From assembly GCF_041296385.1 (NCBI RefSeq), contig NC_091033.1, positions 11,798,001 to 11,862,000 of the forward strand: a DNA stretch of 64,000 nt, given 5' to 3'. The notes under the pieces were generated by a model, which was not told the origin of the DNA, did no database searches, and saw nothing but the letters and a program-made list of their open reading frames with translations. Positions 38,101-52,600 of this stretch are shown here, piece after piece. Positions within the stretch are counted from its first letter, which is position 1, and every line of letters starts with the position of its first letter. Made by a program: the position numbers and the translations under genes. This DNA comes from Aphelocoma coerulescens. Taxonomy: Eukaryota; Chordata; Aves; Passeriformes; Corvidae.

Positions 38101-41100
38101 ACTTTTAGTAAGACATATGACTTTTATACATGTTACTTTTTATGTAGAGCATTTCCTATGAAATCACATAGGTGTGTAAAACTTGTGTGCCAGAACTGGG
38201 ATATCCTAAAGTACTTGAAATTTTGGGACTCAGAAATTATTCCACATCTTTTCAGCAAGTATCCAGGATCAGGAATAGACAGTGACTTTCAGTTAATAAA
38301 ACAAAACATTCACTGATATAAGAATTAAAAAAATATTTACTGATGAGTGCTTTTCTTTCCATTTGATATCTTTATTTATCGTTAGTCCGAAAGTTTCCGA
38401 ATTTGGGTCTGAGGAGTGTTTCTGGCATGTGAATCCCAGGAGGGGAGGTGAAAACCCAGGGTATATGGGTTTTCTTTATGACTGGAATTGAATGTGAAAT
38501 CTTCAACTTAGAATATGAACTTCTGCTGGCTGGGCAAAGAGTTTGAACTCTGAATGTGAGAATGCAAAGCTTCAGCATTAGACTGGCACAGAAAGGGCAC
38601 TTAACACACTGTAGCATGTAGCTGTGTTTAGGGAGACTGTTAATGCCCAATAAATATTTATTTCTGCAAAACCATCTCTAGTATGAGCCTAACTCAAGCC
38701 AAACATATCTGAATCTAAATATGAACATAACCTAATAAAATGTTTTCATTTTTAAATTATGCATTGCATTCAGGATTTTAGAATACATCAAAAATTCTCT
38801 TTGTTAGCTTGGATTAATATTTTAAAGCTGAAAGTATGACAAGGAGACAAAAGGAGTATTGTAGTGGATTAAACAGAAAACACCCTTGCCACATTAAAAT
38901 AGCTTTTAGAAATAAAGGGACAGCTGTTCACAGGATGAAAAGAAGTTGGAATAAATGAAACAACTACATGATGCCTTGATAGCCTGCTGTATGCACTCCA
39001 ATGCCACAGATTTCTCTTTGTACAATATTTATATTTGTTTCTCAGTACATGTTCTTATTATTCATTTGCATTTATGACTCGGTTTCAGAACAGCTCTCAG
39101 ATCCCCTCCACATCTCAGTTTTACGTCTAAGTGTGATAGGAGAAGAAAAAAAACACCTGTGCCCTGCAAAAGAACAGAGTTCCTGCAGAACATAAAGTAA
39201 GGAGAGGTCGGGCCACTTTTTTTTTCTTTTTCTTTAAGAAATAGTCTGAGCATGACCATATATCCTAATTTTACTTCTATAACAAAGGAAAAGCTAAAAT
39301 TTTCTGCAAGAGCCTTTGGATAAGTAAAATAGCAAATATTCTACCCTGTGACTGTATCTGGTGGCCCAAGGGAATGCTATAAACATTGGAACTCAAGGTA
39401 AGGATCTCTCACAGCTCAGAGGTCACAACTCCATTAACTGCCAGCACGCAGGCACGTGTGACTGCAAGGCAGAGAGGAAAATTAACATGGTTTCTGAAAG
39501 GTAGTTATGTTGAACGTGAGCCATGTTTTTTCCAGTAGGTTGATAACTGGTTTGATTTTAGGGCTAGCAGCTCACCCCAGGAACTTCCTCTAAATCAGTG
39601 TCTCTGCTCAAGCTCCTCTGCACATCAGAGGTGAGGGAGGTGAGGGAAAGTCAGGTTGTCAAAGTAAGGAGAAGATCTTATCTGCCCCCAAGCTCAGCTG
39701 GGACAGCAAAGGTGCCCTGCTGAAGGTGTCTGTGGCTCTCAAAAACCTCCAAAGAGCCCTGACACCCACCATGCAAAACACCCCCCAAACAGCCACGGGA
39801 GTTTCTCACCAGCCTCATGGTTATTTCTGCAATCACTGCAGCTGAGCCATGGGGGAATCCTCCACAGCAGAGCCCTAACAGCACCCTGGTGACAGAACTA
39901 CTGCTAAACCTCCTCAGCTCATGGAATTCCTGTTCCTGGGGAGCAGCCCTCAGGGACTGCTTTCCCTCAGGAAGAAGGGGATTGCCTATTCTCTGCCAGG
40001 CTCGAGGATTGCCATGTCTCAGAGCTGGCTGGCAGTGGGGAGGTGAAGGTCTCCTCTGTCCTGGTCCAGCAAGGAGAGATAGGCACAGCTCGGGGGGAGC
40101 AGGTCTTGAGCAGGGCACTGGGTGAATATTCAGTGACTGAGGCACTGCAGGAGAGCTCTAGATAAAACCACCATCTCTTGTGCACCTACACCATAAACCT
40201 GTAATGCCCTGTCCCACGTTGGAGTGTCAAGGGGGAAATAATTCCAAGTAAAAGCGATTCTATTCAGTCTCTACTAAGCACCATTTCACCAGTTTACCCT
40301 TCAGAAACAGTCCATTTTTTCTGCTAGCAAAATTCCTCCTTAGAATATTGATCTATACAGGCAGTGCCTGCCTCTGAACTTACTCATTAGAGAAGGATTA
40401 AGGTGGGCAAGAGAAAAAAAAAAACAACAACATTCTTTGGAGTTTATAAGCAGTGTCTTAGAAATTAAGCACCAGAAAAGTGAGTCATAGGGTAGAAGAG
40501 ATCGATGGTAAAATTCAAATGAATGCACTTGCAGCTAACAAGTGATCCAAAAATGCTGATTCTCCCTGCAGGGCAAGTGCTGTGCTATAAAGGAAACAGA
40601 ACAAAAATGAATTTATCATACTGTTCTTCACTTGAAGCAAAGTGTGAATACTTGATAAGAAAAATGTATAAAGTTGAAAAATAAGATTAATGTAAAACAA
40701 TTTTGCTTTGCTTTTATGTCCTCTTCCTCACAGTGAGCAATGCTATCTACACATTACTAGTCCACTATAAAACAAGAAAAGTTTCAAGAGAAATCTCTAG
40801 AGAAGTCTCGAAGGCAGAATGGGAGTAAAACCCCAAACAAATAACAGACCTGTTTTCCTGCCCTGTGGCCTGCTGGCCCAACACTGTGTGCGTGGATCCT
40901 GCTTCATTCCTGCCTCCATGAGCAGGGAATGAGCCCGTGTGCTAATGAGAGATCCACACCTTGTTGATACCTGAAGCTCCCTAAACAAGCAGACTTAAGG
41001 CTGTTTTACATTCCACCGTGGGATAAACAGGATACAAGCTGCTCCAGGGCTTAGGAGTCATAAAGGCAGTGTAGAGTCCTTGGGTTTTTTAATATGTTTT

Positions 41101-43199
41101 TATTCTGCCTCCACCGGAGGTGAGGGCTGACTCCATAGCTCGATACCCTACTGAATGACTTGGATGCACCTTTTTGGACATTGATTTTAATGTTTGGAAT
41201 TATTTTGCTGAAGGTCTCTCAGCAAGTGTGTGCTGAAAGAAGAATGATTAAATAACTGGCAAAAGGCTCCTGTTTACCTAAGAAATCCCTTCATGGCAAA
41301 CACAGACCTAAATCCTTACCATTTTTCTGATTATGCGTGATTTAAGGTAAAACTGTATAAAGTAGCAGAGCATGGTGTGTGACTGGTCTTTCCCTACCAT
41401 TTCAGTGTCACAGTTCTGCCACACATTTTGGGGAGCAATTTGGCACTGGTTGATAGCGTAATGCATGTGTGGCATGTTGTACCATGCCTGGTGCAGGGAT
41501 CTCAGAGATTCAGTGAAAGGAGCACATGATAAACAGGTCAGGTTTCTGGACATATTTTCTAAACAGGAATGACAGAATTCTTCTTTGTTATTTTCAGATA
41601 AAGCTCTTTTTCTTCTACTCTGTTAGAAGCAAACAGCAGAGACAAAATGAATCCCAGACTGCTCTGGCTATGTCTGCTTCCTTCCATTGAATGGTGAGAA
41701 TGCATTGCCTCCTTTAGGGTCTTATTGCAGCTTGATGGTTTCCAGTAACACATTTCATGTCAATCCTAGACTTGCCTGAAAATTGTTCAAAGTATTTTTA
41801 TAAAAATCAAAACAAGCTGAGCTATTTGTAAGTGCAATTTGTAAAAACTAAACAAAACAAAAATGCAAAAAAAAAAAAAGTCTTTACTATCTTGTGGGCA
41901 ATTACACAAAGCAGCTCTAATATGTAAATAGTTATAGGAAATATCTGAAAATATTAAGTAAAAAATAAAAAGTTACAAAATACTAGAGGGAGACTTAAGC
42001 TAAGAGGGACCATTTTGGTTGTCCCTGCTTTATATCCACAAAAATCAAGAATGATTCCCACACCATGTCCATACCACTTGATTTAATTTGCAGCTGCTCC
42101 ATTGCAATGTAGTGAAGAACTGTTGCACCTTAGGTACTTTGGAAGCTGCAAGATAAAATACCAGAATTTTTCTAGAGCAAATTTTCATTTGTTAGATCAT
42201 TTCTCTTCTAGCAAAACGGAAGAATATTTTTATAATGAAAATATTATTTTCCCTTTTTTTTTCCCCAGAGGCAAATGCTTTTCTATTCAATGTTCAGTGT
42301 ATGATGCAGATTAAAGATCATTTGTACAAGAATACTTAATATAATAAATACTTCAATTAGAAATACTAGTATGAAACAAAACTCTAGGTGCAAACATCTA
42401 CTTAATTTATATGATTCAGAAATCTAGGGATGCATTATAAACACCCTGTGGGCTGTTTTTCAGACAGAACATCTCAACCAGAGCCATTGAGCAAGAAACA
42501 CTGGAGACAGAAATCACGTAAGAAACTAAACGAGCGGGGGTTGATTGGTACAGCCACCACAACATTTAAGAAACAAGTTTAGATAAAGCTGAAAGGAAAC
42601 CATGAAAATGCTGTGACATGATATTTGTGACCCCTGATTTTTTTGCATGACTGGAATTGTCCTGGAATCCCATACCCTGCTTATCCCCAATTGTTAATGG
42701 TTGATCTACATAGGAAGGAGCACAAACCAACCCAGTATAAATTAACAGACTTTAAATGAGATCATGGTGTGTCCAAATCAAAGAATCTACGTCACGTGTA
42801 TCTTCAAACCTGAAAATAATATAGCAGATACATTAAAGAAGATCTGACTGTAGTTCAGTGTCCTCTGGGCATCGTGATGTAAACACACTTGTTCTGCATC
42901 ACAAATAACACACCCGATCAATGTTCAGCCTTTGAAAAATCTTGAACAAAGTTTCCCTCAAAATGATCAGAGGCAATCACACTGTGGGGTTGCTGCTTAA
43001 AAGCTTTTACAAGGATGTTCACAGTAGATTTCACGTGGCTTGAATACCTGCTGTGGTTACCTAGAAATGTAGGGATGCTGCTGGGATGCATCCCATGCAG
43101 GTTTTGGTAGCTCTGAAGCTGGGTATCCACAGAGAACAGATCAGCTCCATGGGCTGATGCTGGAATGCCTCCTAGCAAGACAATTTTTGGAATTAAACA
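35133..43199. other. Non-coding stretch
   Basis: No gene was recognised. The GC-richer segment 39680-40150 holds the longest open frame of the window (155 codons, minus strand) overlapped by a 102-codon plus-strand frame. The predicted protein is low in recognisable domains and rich in Pro, Ser, Gly and Arg, so I read it as composition-driven. An untested lncRNA or regulatory role is possible. Confidence 0.5.
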
Positions 43200-43640
43200 G
43201 CAGCACTAGGCTCAACAATTACAAAAGAACGTTTATTAAATGCAATCTGAATATCTAGATTTCCAGATTACAGAGACACAGACCCAAGGGCTCTGCTGGC
43301 AGCTCAGTAAAATCTGCAAGGATCGACCCCGCTGCCTGCAGCACTCCCAGGAACCACAAACACATTCCAGAGGCACTCCCCGAGCCCCCAGGCAGGAGGA
43401 GCAGGGATTGCTGACAAATGGATTTCATTTCTTTAGACACACACTGAACTCGACATTGCATAGGGGGTTCTATGCACAAATACCAACATAGCACTGCTGT
43501 AGCCACGCTTAAATCTAACCCTAAAGTGTCTCCTGGCTCAGTTACAAAACAGCCCTTCAGAGACCAACACTGCTGTGTTTTGAAGGGTGCATAGTCTAAG
43601 GTGCATTTTTTAGAAATTCTGGCCACTCATCCTGCAACCT
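43200..43640 (-). mobile_element. Possible old LTR-like element
   Basis: On the minus strand the segment ends with TCTGTGTCTCTGTAATCTGG, then ATTTAATAAACGTTCTTTTG and a GTTGAGCCTAG tail. This is the arrangement of the R-U5 end of many avian LTRs: a CTCTGTAA-type word, AATAAA at 43237-43232, then a short T-rich tail. The upstream part is open for 123 codons (43626-43255) without a known domain. I could not find a TATA box, clear TG/CA ends or target duplications, so this may instead be a chance poly(A) signal or the 3' end of a transcript. Confidence 0.3.
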
Positions 43641-46600
43641 TCTAAGATTTGCCAAACTAAGTTGACTTCAAACAAGCACGATCAGCACTCACTCACTTTG
43701 TGCTGATACAAAAGCAGAATTCAGCTCTGTGATATTGCTGCAGCTGGCTCCTACTCTAGTGCATAAAAAATTATTGATCAATTTGCAAACCACTTAGAGA
43801 GGCAGCCTGAGGAGCTGAGCATGAGATACCCACAGAAACATGACAATTCCACAGATGCTTTAAAAGTACAAAGAAAGATAAAGAAATTTTGTGTAATATT
43901 AGCCAATAATTTAAATAATATTTAGATTTAAATAATAAAGATAGAACTCCAAGGTACAGAGAATATAAAGGGGAAGGTTTATCCCTGGAAGAGACCTGTC
44001 CTCAAAATTACTATTAATTCAGTTACAAAAAGCTTTTCATGTTTGAGGATAGCAGCTGTAGCAATGCCAGTCCCTTTTATGTCTACACTATTAAAAAAAG
44101 AGGAAGAATACTCATAAACTTAGAATATCAAACCTAAAATCTTGATCATAATTGGGAGTAATACTAAATACTCCCCCAAAGTTGGTTTGGCCTTGCTGTT
44201 TTATTCATGATAACCAGAACCAAGGTCAATTACAGAGTTCATAATCTAATACTACAGCTACACAGAAAGATGAGTTATTTCATTCACTCTGCCTAAAACT
44301 GAATTTACACCAGTTATCCTAAACAATGCAACATCAAACTTGATATACCAAATTCTGTCATAACAAGCAAAAATAAGTGGAAGTGCTTCCTTCAATAAGC
44401 CTCCTTAGGTAATTTATTCCACAAATTCTAAAAACCTTAAGTTCACAATTATAGTTATTGGTTAAATAATCAATAACCCATCACTAAACTCAGCAATTCA
44501 TATTTTCGATCAATGCAATAGTTGTCTAAAATATTTTCTTTTGCTTCTGCCTGTAATGTTGTACACTGACACTTCTGAATAAGAGGTACAGATTGTGGAA
44601 AGTTTTTAGCGTTATGATGATTTAATTGTCAATTATTATGTTATTTTTCATGGCTAGAAAATTAAAAATATCACAAACTGTTGTAGAGATGTATTATTCT
44701 TCCAGTTCCCCATAACCAACATTAAAATGCACTAGTCCTTTGCTTATAATTTTCAGAGATATGCTTTGAAATTTTAGAGAGATGTCAAAGATGAGAGATC
44801 CCTTTCCTTCCCTAAAAATCTGGAAATTTGGATCCCCATTCCACCTACTGGGCTGCTTTTGGCTCTGCATGTCAGTCTTGAGATCCTCTTCTAAATCATC
44901 AGGTTTCTTGACTCTGTTCCTCTCTCACTCTTGTCCTACAACTTCTTTTCACCAAAATATACCAGGAAGGGTAAAGAGCCCCATTCCCTTCTGGCAGTTC
45001 AAAGAAGAACTCTGCAGGAAGGGGGATGATGGCTGAGTGTGTGGAAGGACTCAGTTCCCTCCTTTTATGAGCCAGCCATGCTCAGAACAATGGAGAAGAG
45101 CACAGCAAGGCTTCTTTCCCACTTTAATAGGATATGAAATGAGCACAAGTAGTTAAAGTAGCAGCTCAAACTGAGGGTTCACAGAAGAAACTGGAGCTCG
45201 TGGATCATCCCACGATATGCTCAGAGCTGGAAGTGATAAATGGGCTAACCCAGACCTGCCTACAACAGCACCTCCAAATGCCACTGGAAGAAAGTGTTCC
45301 CTGCTTAATTTTTCCTCCCAACCACTGCATGTCATGTTTGGAATAAGATGATTTTTCTTCTTCACAGGAGCCACCCTGCTTGCTAAGCAGCTTTGCCATA
45401 AACCAGGGAACAGAAAGGAATGAACCTCACTGACAACTTCATGCCTTTTATTGTGTGGTTTTGGTTTTTTTTACTGTTTCAAGCCACAGCTCCCAAAAGG
45501 AGGTAAATACCCCACTGTGTAACTTTAGAAAACACCAAAGTTTAATTAGCATCTTTGGCCTGTTTGTTTAACAGAATTCCAGGAAGTCCTTGTACACAGG
45601 AAACAAGTTTCTCAGATTCTGCAGGTAATGGTGAGGTATGAAAGGCTATGATTTTTTTACAATCATTATTTCTTTTAACAAATAGATTCTATTTAGGCCA
45701 GGTTTTCTGAAGAATTAAGACCTTTGCCTCACATCTCATTACAGATTCTTCTATGAATTAAATACAGTCCTTTCTTAAGGTGAGAAGCAGCTGCTTTGAC
45801 TATACAGACTTTGTTCAGTGGATATTGTGAAACTTCATGGTCCTGAATCCCAATTCCATTTGGATGTCAGGCAAAAATACTGCAGGAGCAAGGCAGGAGG
45901 CCTTGATGGTATGAGCAGGTCACATTCCTGTGAATGTCTGAACAGAGTAAAAGTTTATAGACCCTCATTTTCTTCAGCAGGAGCTTATCAGAATAGTTGG
46001 TGTTCAATATTTAACATCTTCCCCCCGCCAAATTTACACTTAGGGTGAAGGAGTGTTTTAAATAAAACATTAATGTACATACTATCAGTGGGAGGGAACA
46101 GAAAATAAAAACTGTCAAGATGTAAAGCCTTAAACATCATTATTTCTGTTGGTTTCCTTTATGTCCCAATTTTTATTCCTCAGGATAGCCATAGGGTGTA
46201 ACCTCTTTGTGTAATGTACTATTTCTTTCTTCTGCTTTCAGAATTTTCAATTGATTTTGGAGAAAAGCAACTTTTAATGATTTTTTTTTTCTTTTGCCTC
46301 AAAGAAAATCTGGTTTTTTAATATTCAATAAAAATTTTCAACATCCAAAATCTGTCTTTAAGGTCCTTATTTCCCTTATATTTACTTTCTTGTTTGTACC
46401 GTGCAGAAATTAAGATTGGTTAAATAATTCCTAATTTTCTATTAATGAAAAGATAATTTTTTCACCCTTTAGAAAATCGCCTTAGAAACAGATTCCCTTC
46501 ATGTTTTTGAAAGAAACACTTGATAATATCCACCAGAGAAAAAGAGACATTGCTGATAACGTTTCATAGGTCATAGGTACCCCACCAAACCTTTAAATGC

Positions 46601-49600
46601 CTGATGAAATTAGGTAAAAATGTTTAACTTTCATCTGGGCTGTTATAAAACCCCAAAGTTTTGATACTGTGGCAGAGTTTCTTCCCCATCTGCAAATTCT
46701 CAATACCAAACACAAAGAGCTGCATAAGCAGGAGCAGGATGAGGATCCCTCAGCTGATTGTATGGGCAGAACAGAGAACACACTGACACCAGAATTACTG
46801 CCACTGATTAGGGATGAGCTGCTGTGACCCACTGAACCCGTGCTTTTGCTTTGTCATTTATGCATGCCAAGGTTGTCTCCATCCTGCTTTCAAAGAAATG
46901 ATAACAAAGAACTCAAAGTGCTTGAATGGCTGTAATTTTCTACATAGAACTTATAACATTATGGAAGAACTAATGTGCAATCTGAATAGGTAAAGGAGAA
47001 AAAATAAATTGGTCTAGCAACATTTAAATGATAGCAAGTGTAAGTTTAATATAAAACCATATTAGAACAATTGAGAATCACGAGAGGCTGATTTATTATT
47101 TATATAGCACACTAAACATTATCTGTAAAGGAAATTGTGTAATATGCAGTAAATTAGACAAAGCTGCACTATAAATTGGGATTAAATCTTAAACTGGTTT
47201 TAATATTTAATGTGCTATCATGACTCACATTTTCAATAATGCTTGTTCAAAGTTAAGGAAGAAGTATGAAAGCAAGACAGAGGAGGAACGTATACCAACC
47301 CTTGCCTCCTGATGATGCAAGTTAAATCAGATAATATCTTAATTGCCAAAACCAGACAAAACTAGCACAGGTCCTCTGTTGAGGAGCTGATCCAAAACTC
47401 ACCAAGGATACTGGAAAAACTCTCATTAAATTTGTTAGAGTTGAGGCCACAGTAACTGCACAGGGTGCAATGAGGTGGGTTCTTGTACATAGGAGAATGC
47501 ATTTGTTAAAACTTGCTTATTTGTGAATTCCACCCTAAAATCCTGTGGAACACTGATTTCGAGGGTATTGACCTGCACAGCTTAGTCCTGCCTCAGACAT
47601 TTAGTTTTTGCACTACTATGAAAAAACAACTGTCTCACTTACAGTCTGTGGCCTTAAGACACTGCAAAGAAAATAAATCAAAGTCCTTGACCGACAAGGT
47701 TTATAACTGAAGATGTCAAACAAGAGGCAGACAAAACAGGGACAGTTCAAGGAAACCATGACACAGCTTTGGTCAGCACTTTAGGCAGTGATCTCAGCAC
47801 ATTGGCAGCCTAACTCCCTCAGGAGAGCTTTAAAGAGGAAATGACTTTGTTTCACTCAGGGTTAGAGGGAGTCTCAAGGGCAGCATGGAAAAGGCACCAA
47901 AATCCTACATGTACTCCGTGGGACAGTTGTCAGGCTGGGGGAAAAGTCAAGCTACAACCTCTTTATCCTAGAAGATGACAGAAGAAGTGGGATATGGCTT
48001 TACAGAAGGAAAAATAATTAATATTTCATCAAGTGGAGAAGACAATCACAGAATCAGAGGTAATATTCCAGCAGCAATAATCTGAATGGAAATTCAGAGG
48101 AGAGGATTTGCACTACTAATCAAGACACAAAGTGATCCTTTATCTGCATGATACTTCATTTGTGGATCACTAAGAATCCTATCATAGGTATTCTTTATGA
48201 AATAAGTTGCAAAATATAAATATATTTCTATCTGTGCATACAAAGAAAGAGATGTCAGGGTAAAAATACACATATTTCAACTCCCCTCTATCATATTAAA
48301 ATGCCAGATGTCTAAATGTACGTCTAATATGTTGCATCACAATCTGGCCAGTCTCTCTGGCAGTGGAATAGTTGGAGGGTTCCACACTAAACCAGTTCTC
48401 CTCCTGTTGTCTGGACAAACCCTCAGGAGTTTTGTTTAATTTGACCTCAGCAGTTTAACTCCTCTGCACTGCTCTGTTTGATGCCCATCACTCCCCTAAA
48501 AGCATCACAACCATGAGTGGAGCAGACTTTAAAAGAAATGGTGTAATTTGCAGCTTAAACTTTACTAATCTTTTTAAGGCTAATGTGTTCTGCACAAGAA
48601 ATAATATTTAGTTGTCTGGAATGTTTTGAGCTGCTTAAAATGCCTAATTGTCATTTTGATGAATGTAAAATAGGCATAAGGCAGATAAATGCGGTCCACA
48701 GTGAATTGGCATTACAAATGGTAATACTTCCTAGCACTGCTGCTGTAGGAAATATGGATTTTAATTAATATTTTCTTTTTGCACAATAAAGGGTCTCCTT
48801 ATCTGCATGAACTTCAGACTTCTGAGCTAAGTAGTGTAGCTGGAGTTTTCCTTGAAGGACAAAGGTGGCCCTCCATTAACAACCTTTCTGGGGACACAGA
48901 AACCTGTGATCACCTGGTTCTAGGACACAGTTTCTATACTAAAAGATGTTCCTATCACAAAAGAGCCTTCTGGAGTCTCTTCAGCTCCTGTAGTTTATTT
49001 CTTTATTATCTTTAAAACTAGAGTTTGTTTGTGGCTAGTTATGATTCCAGTCAAATGTGACACAAACGCAAAATTATTTTGTATTAATGGCACACTGACT
49101 GTACACTATTAGTGCAACATCCTGGCCCAAATAAACAACGGGAAAACTTACATTACCAAAAAAGTCAAATATATAGGAAAAAAACCTCAACAAGAACCCA
49201 CAACACCATCTTGAATTCACATATTTTGGAAATCAGTCCAATTTTCCCCCAACCCCAGTGTCAGTAAGAGTTTTAGACATTACACTAAATAAATTTTTTT
49301 TTTCATTTATAACAGCCCCTCTCTTTACAGTTCCACAATAATATAGCTTCTAGATTGTACTTGTATCTTTGTGTATCTCCCCTCCCAGCCTTAATTTATC
49401 TCCATCCTCGTTACAAATATCTGAAAGCCAGCAGCAGTTTTTGGGAGTTGGCCTGATTAGGCTGCTTTTTTATTATCTAGTGGAACTGGTAAAAGATGTG
49501 AGGATGTGTTTCATTCCCAAAAACTATCCAGTCACTTTATCTGTTGTGGAAAGAAAAGTGACAAATTTTTGGTTCTCAAGGGAAAGGTACATTAGCAAGT

Positions 49601-52600
49601 AAGGATTTCCACGAAAAGCACACCATCCTCTTTCTGCACTATTAGAGCCCACGTTTATCAGAAATTTATCTATATATTTTCCCAAAGAGTATTGGAAGTA
49701 AAGGTTTATCAATTTCTTGGAAACACCAGATACGTTGTAGACTGTGAAAGAAACTGCTGTACTTCTTTTTGCTAAAGACATCTGATGTTCAGAAGGTAAA
49801 GGATAATAAATTAGAATTCCAGACATTTTCTGCACCTGCTGCCTCTGGCCTCAGTCCCAGGATAACAACTGAAATCATCCCTAACAGCACGAGCTTGACA
49901 GCAATGGGGACGAGCCCCACTTGTCACTTACACAACATCTCCCTCCGTAATTAGAGATTTTAAAGGATATTCCTGCAGGCTGGGATTCCTATCCAGCATG
50001 GTACCAGGTGCACAGGGCCACAGGACCAGGCCTGACAGAGCTCCACTGACTTCAAAATTTGGCTGGAAAAATCCTGCAGGGTGGAAATTGGGATACAGCC
50101 CCATCTCTGCTGGGCTCTGCTTGATGCACAGCTACAACCACATAGCCTCTCCTGTGGGAGAAGGAACTCTGGGAGTGCTCCTGTGTGTGTTTGTTCCCCA
50201 GATCAGCATCTGAAAATCCCTCTCACTGCAGATCAAAGATGATAGGATAGACAAATAGTCCATTTAGATACTTCCAGGTGTGTCTCTCTATATATTATTA
50301 CCACTCTCTTGGAAAAATGTAGCTCAGATAAATGTAAGCCAGTCTCCTTATGGAAGAACACACTCTGAAATATATTTCTGGTGCTGATTATAAGCTAAGA
50401 ATTTTTAAGAGTATTTAAAAAAAATTCTCAGGAAGAACATATCCAATCTTTATCATTATATGAAAAAACATTATGATTTCCAACTTGGTATTATTTTTAT
50501 GAGATCCATTCTTTCTTAATAGAAACTTGAATAAAAACTGGTCTGGCCAAACTGCTCTATTTTATTTCTTTTATTGTAACCATTAAATCAGCTTTCATTT
50601 CATTACTCTAATTGTGCCTGGGAGCAGCAACTGCCACCTTAAGGCACATAACCTAATTTAAAATGCTCACAGCTCATTCCACCTTAAAATATATTGCAGT
50701 ACTTAGGTTCAGCACAGCAGGTCAAGCTATACAACAGCACTCTTGTGATCAGAGGACTTTTTGGCAGTTAAATGAGGAGAAAGACTGAGGCAATGTAAAA
50801 AAACCAAACATTTCTCTTGCTTAAAAGATATGCAGTAGTTGACATAACCATTTTTTACTTGTACCTTAAGTGTCTCCAGAGGATTCTTATTTAGGTAGAG
50901 ATTTCTCACATAAGGAGCATTTCTTGGCACAGCACACAAACATCTAATTCACTTGGATGATTTTTACTGTGGGAATTCTACATGTAAAGAGCCACCTTGC
51001 TGGGCTGTAAGGGGAAAATCCATAATGATGATGTATTTGTCTGTTTGTGCTGCTTGTGTGGGACTTTCTCCCACTGTTTCTGATCTTTATCTATTCCTGG
51101 TCTCCCTGTAAACTGCATTTCCCTCTATTTTATTGATGGGGAAGGGAGACAAACAACAATTAAACAACTACCTAACATTACATAGGGGTGTAAAGACAAA
51201 GCTGGCATTTAAATTTAGGTCTCCTGCTTCCCAGGTGAGTGCTCCACATCAAAGGTGCTGTTGTACCTGCTCCTCCTTTCCTCTCTCATTCCACAGTGAG
51301 CAGACTCACATTCCCTACAGCATTATTTCTAAAAGACTTTCCTCTGGCTAAGGGATTCCAGCTCCTGTAAGCAAGGCACAAGTTAAATACCCTGCTTGAG
51401 GAGACGTGGGGCAGATCTTCATCAGCAAGAAGTGCAGTTACAAACCTGAGCTGTTGTAAGGTGCAATAAAGGGGCAAACCAACATTTCCAGTCTTTAACA
51501 TCTCTGAAAAGCCCAGGAGCACATCCCACCCACCTGAAATCCCAGCCTGCAAAGCTTTGTAACCCAGGCCCTGGTCCCTACTGGACCAAAAAGAGCCAAA
51601 AAGGAGACAAATTCATGAGGGGAATCAGGATTTGTGTGGTGTGCAAGGTCCAAGGGAATTCAATGCAAACAACTAATAAATATCTGCAACCTGACTGTTT
51701 GCTTTGGAGGGAGAAGGGATATTTTCCTTTGTCTTGCAGTGAACCAGGCTGATAGGAAATAACTCCCCACTCTCCTTGGAAGTCAGCAACTACAGAGCTG
51801 CTCATTTCACGAGCTGAACAGACTTTAATTGCACCTCAAAGCCAGAGGCACTGCTAAAAGACCAAGCAGTCCCTGGACCAGACATAAACAATGAATGGAT
51901 CCAGTCCACTCATGAAGCTGCTTTGGATATGAGAGAGCAAGAGATGCATCAGTGGATCTTGACCAAAAACCCATAATAATCCTACTTTGACACGTTCTAT
52001 GGTGTAACATCTGTATAAGTACTTGCATAAATACATATTTGCATATTTCTAGATACACACATGCCCCACCCATCTATAGAACAGATTCTCAGGACAAGAG
52101 CTCATCTGTTCAAATATGTGTTCAAAAAAGGCAAAATACAGATTTTAAAACTTCCTCAAACCTTCTTTTTGCAGATATTTTCAAATAAGTTTTTCCCCTT
52201 CAAACAAATCAGCATATTTTTAAAATTCTTCAGTTGAAGTGTCATTGATGAAATACTCCAGGCTGGGGAACTTCACTATGTGATAAGAATGACTGAGCTG
52301 TGAGCTGAGGCATCCCAAAATGACAGTTTTCAGAAAACCCTGATTCTGTTTTCAAAACGTAAATTAGATGATTGAGTGGCATATGGTTATCCTGTTGTTA
52401 TGACATAGCCGTGTGTATTTTCTCTGCATCATTAAAATTAGAACGTGAAAAAAAGCACTCGTTTAAATTGGAGCATGAACAAAGCCCTAATTTAAACACA
52501 TCACACATATAATGTGAAGGGATATAGATATACATATGCATACGATTGATCCATATTACAGCTGACATCAACCTGCTTCAGAGGTAAGGACGCCACAGGT

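Noticed and set aside
39678..40145. Longest open frame in the window (155 codons, minus strand)
   Set aside because: No recognisable domain. A 102-codon frame overlaps it on the other strand, and the GC-rich composition lowers stop frequency, so chance is the better explanation.
48040..48075. AATCACAGAATCAGAGG word resembling a reversed CR1 3' end
   Set aside because: Only one of the two CR1 blocks is present; the TTGGAAAGG-type block that should follow is missing.
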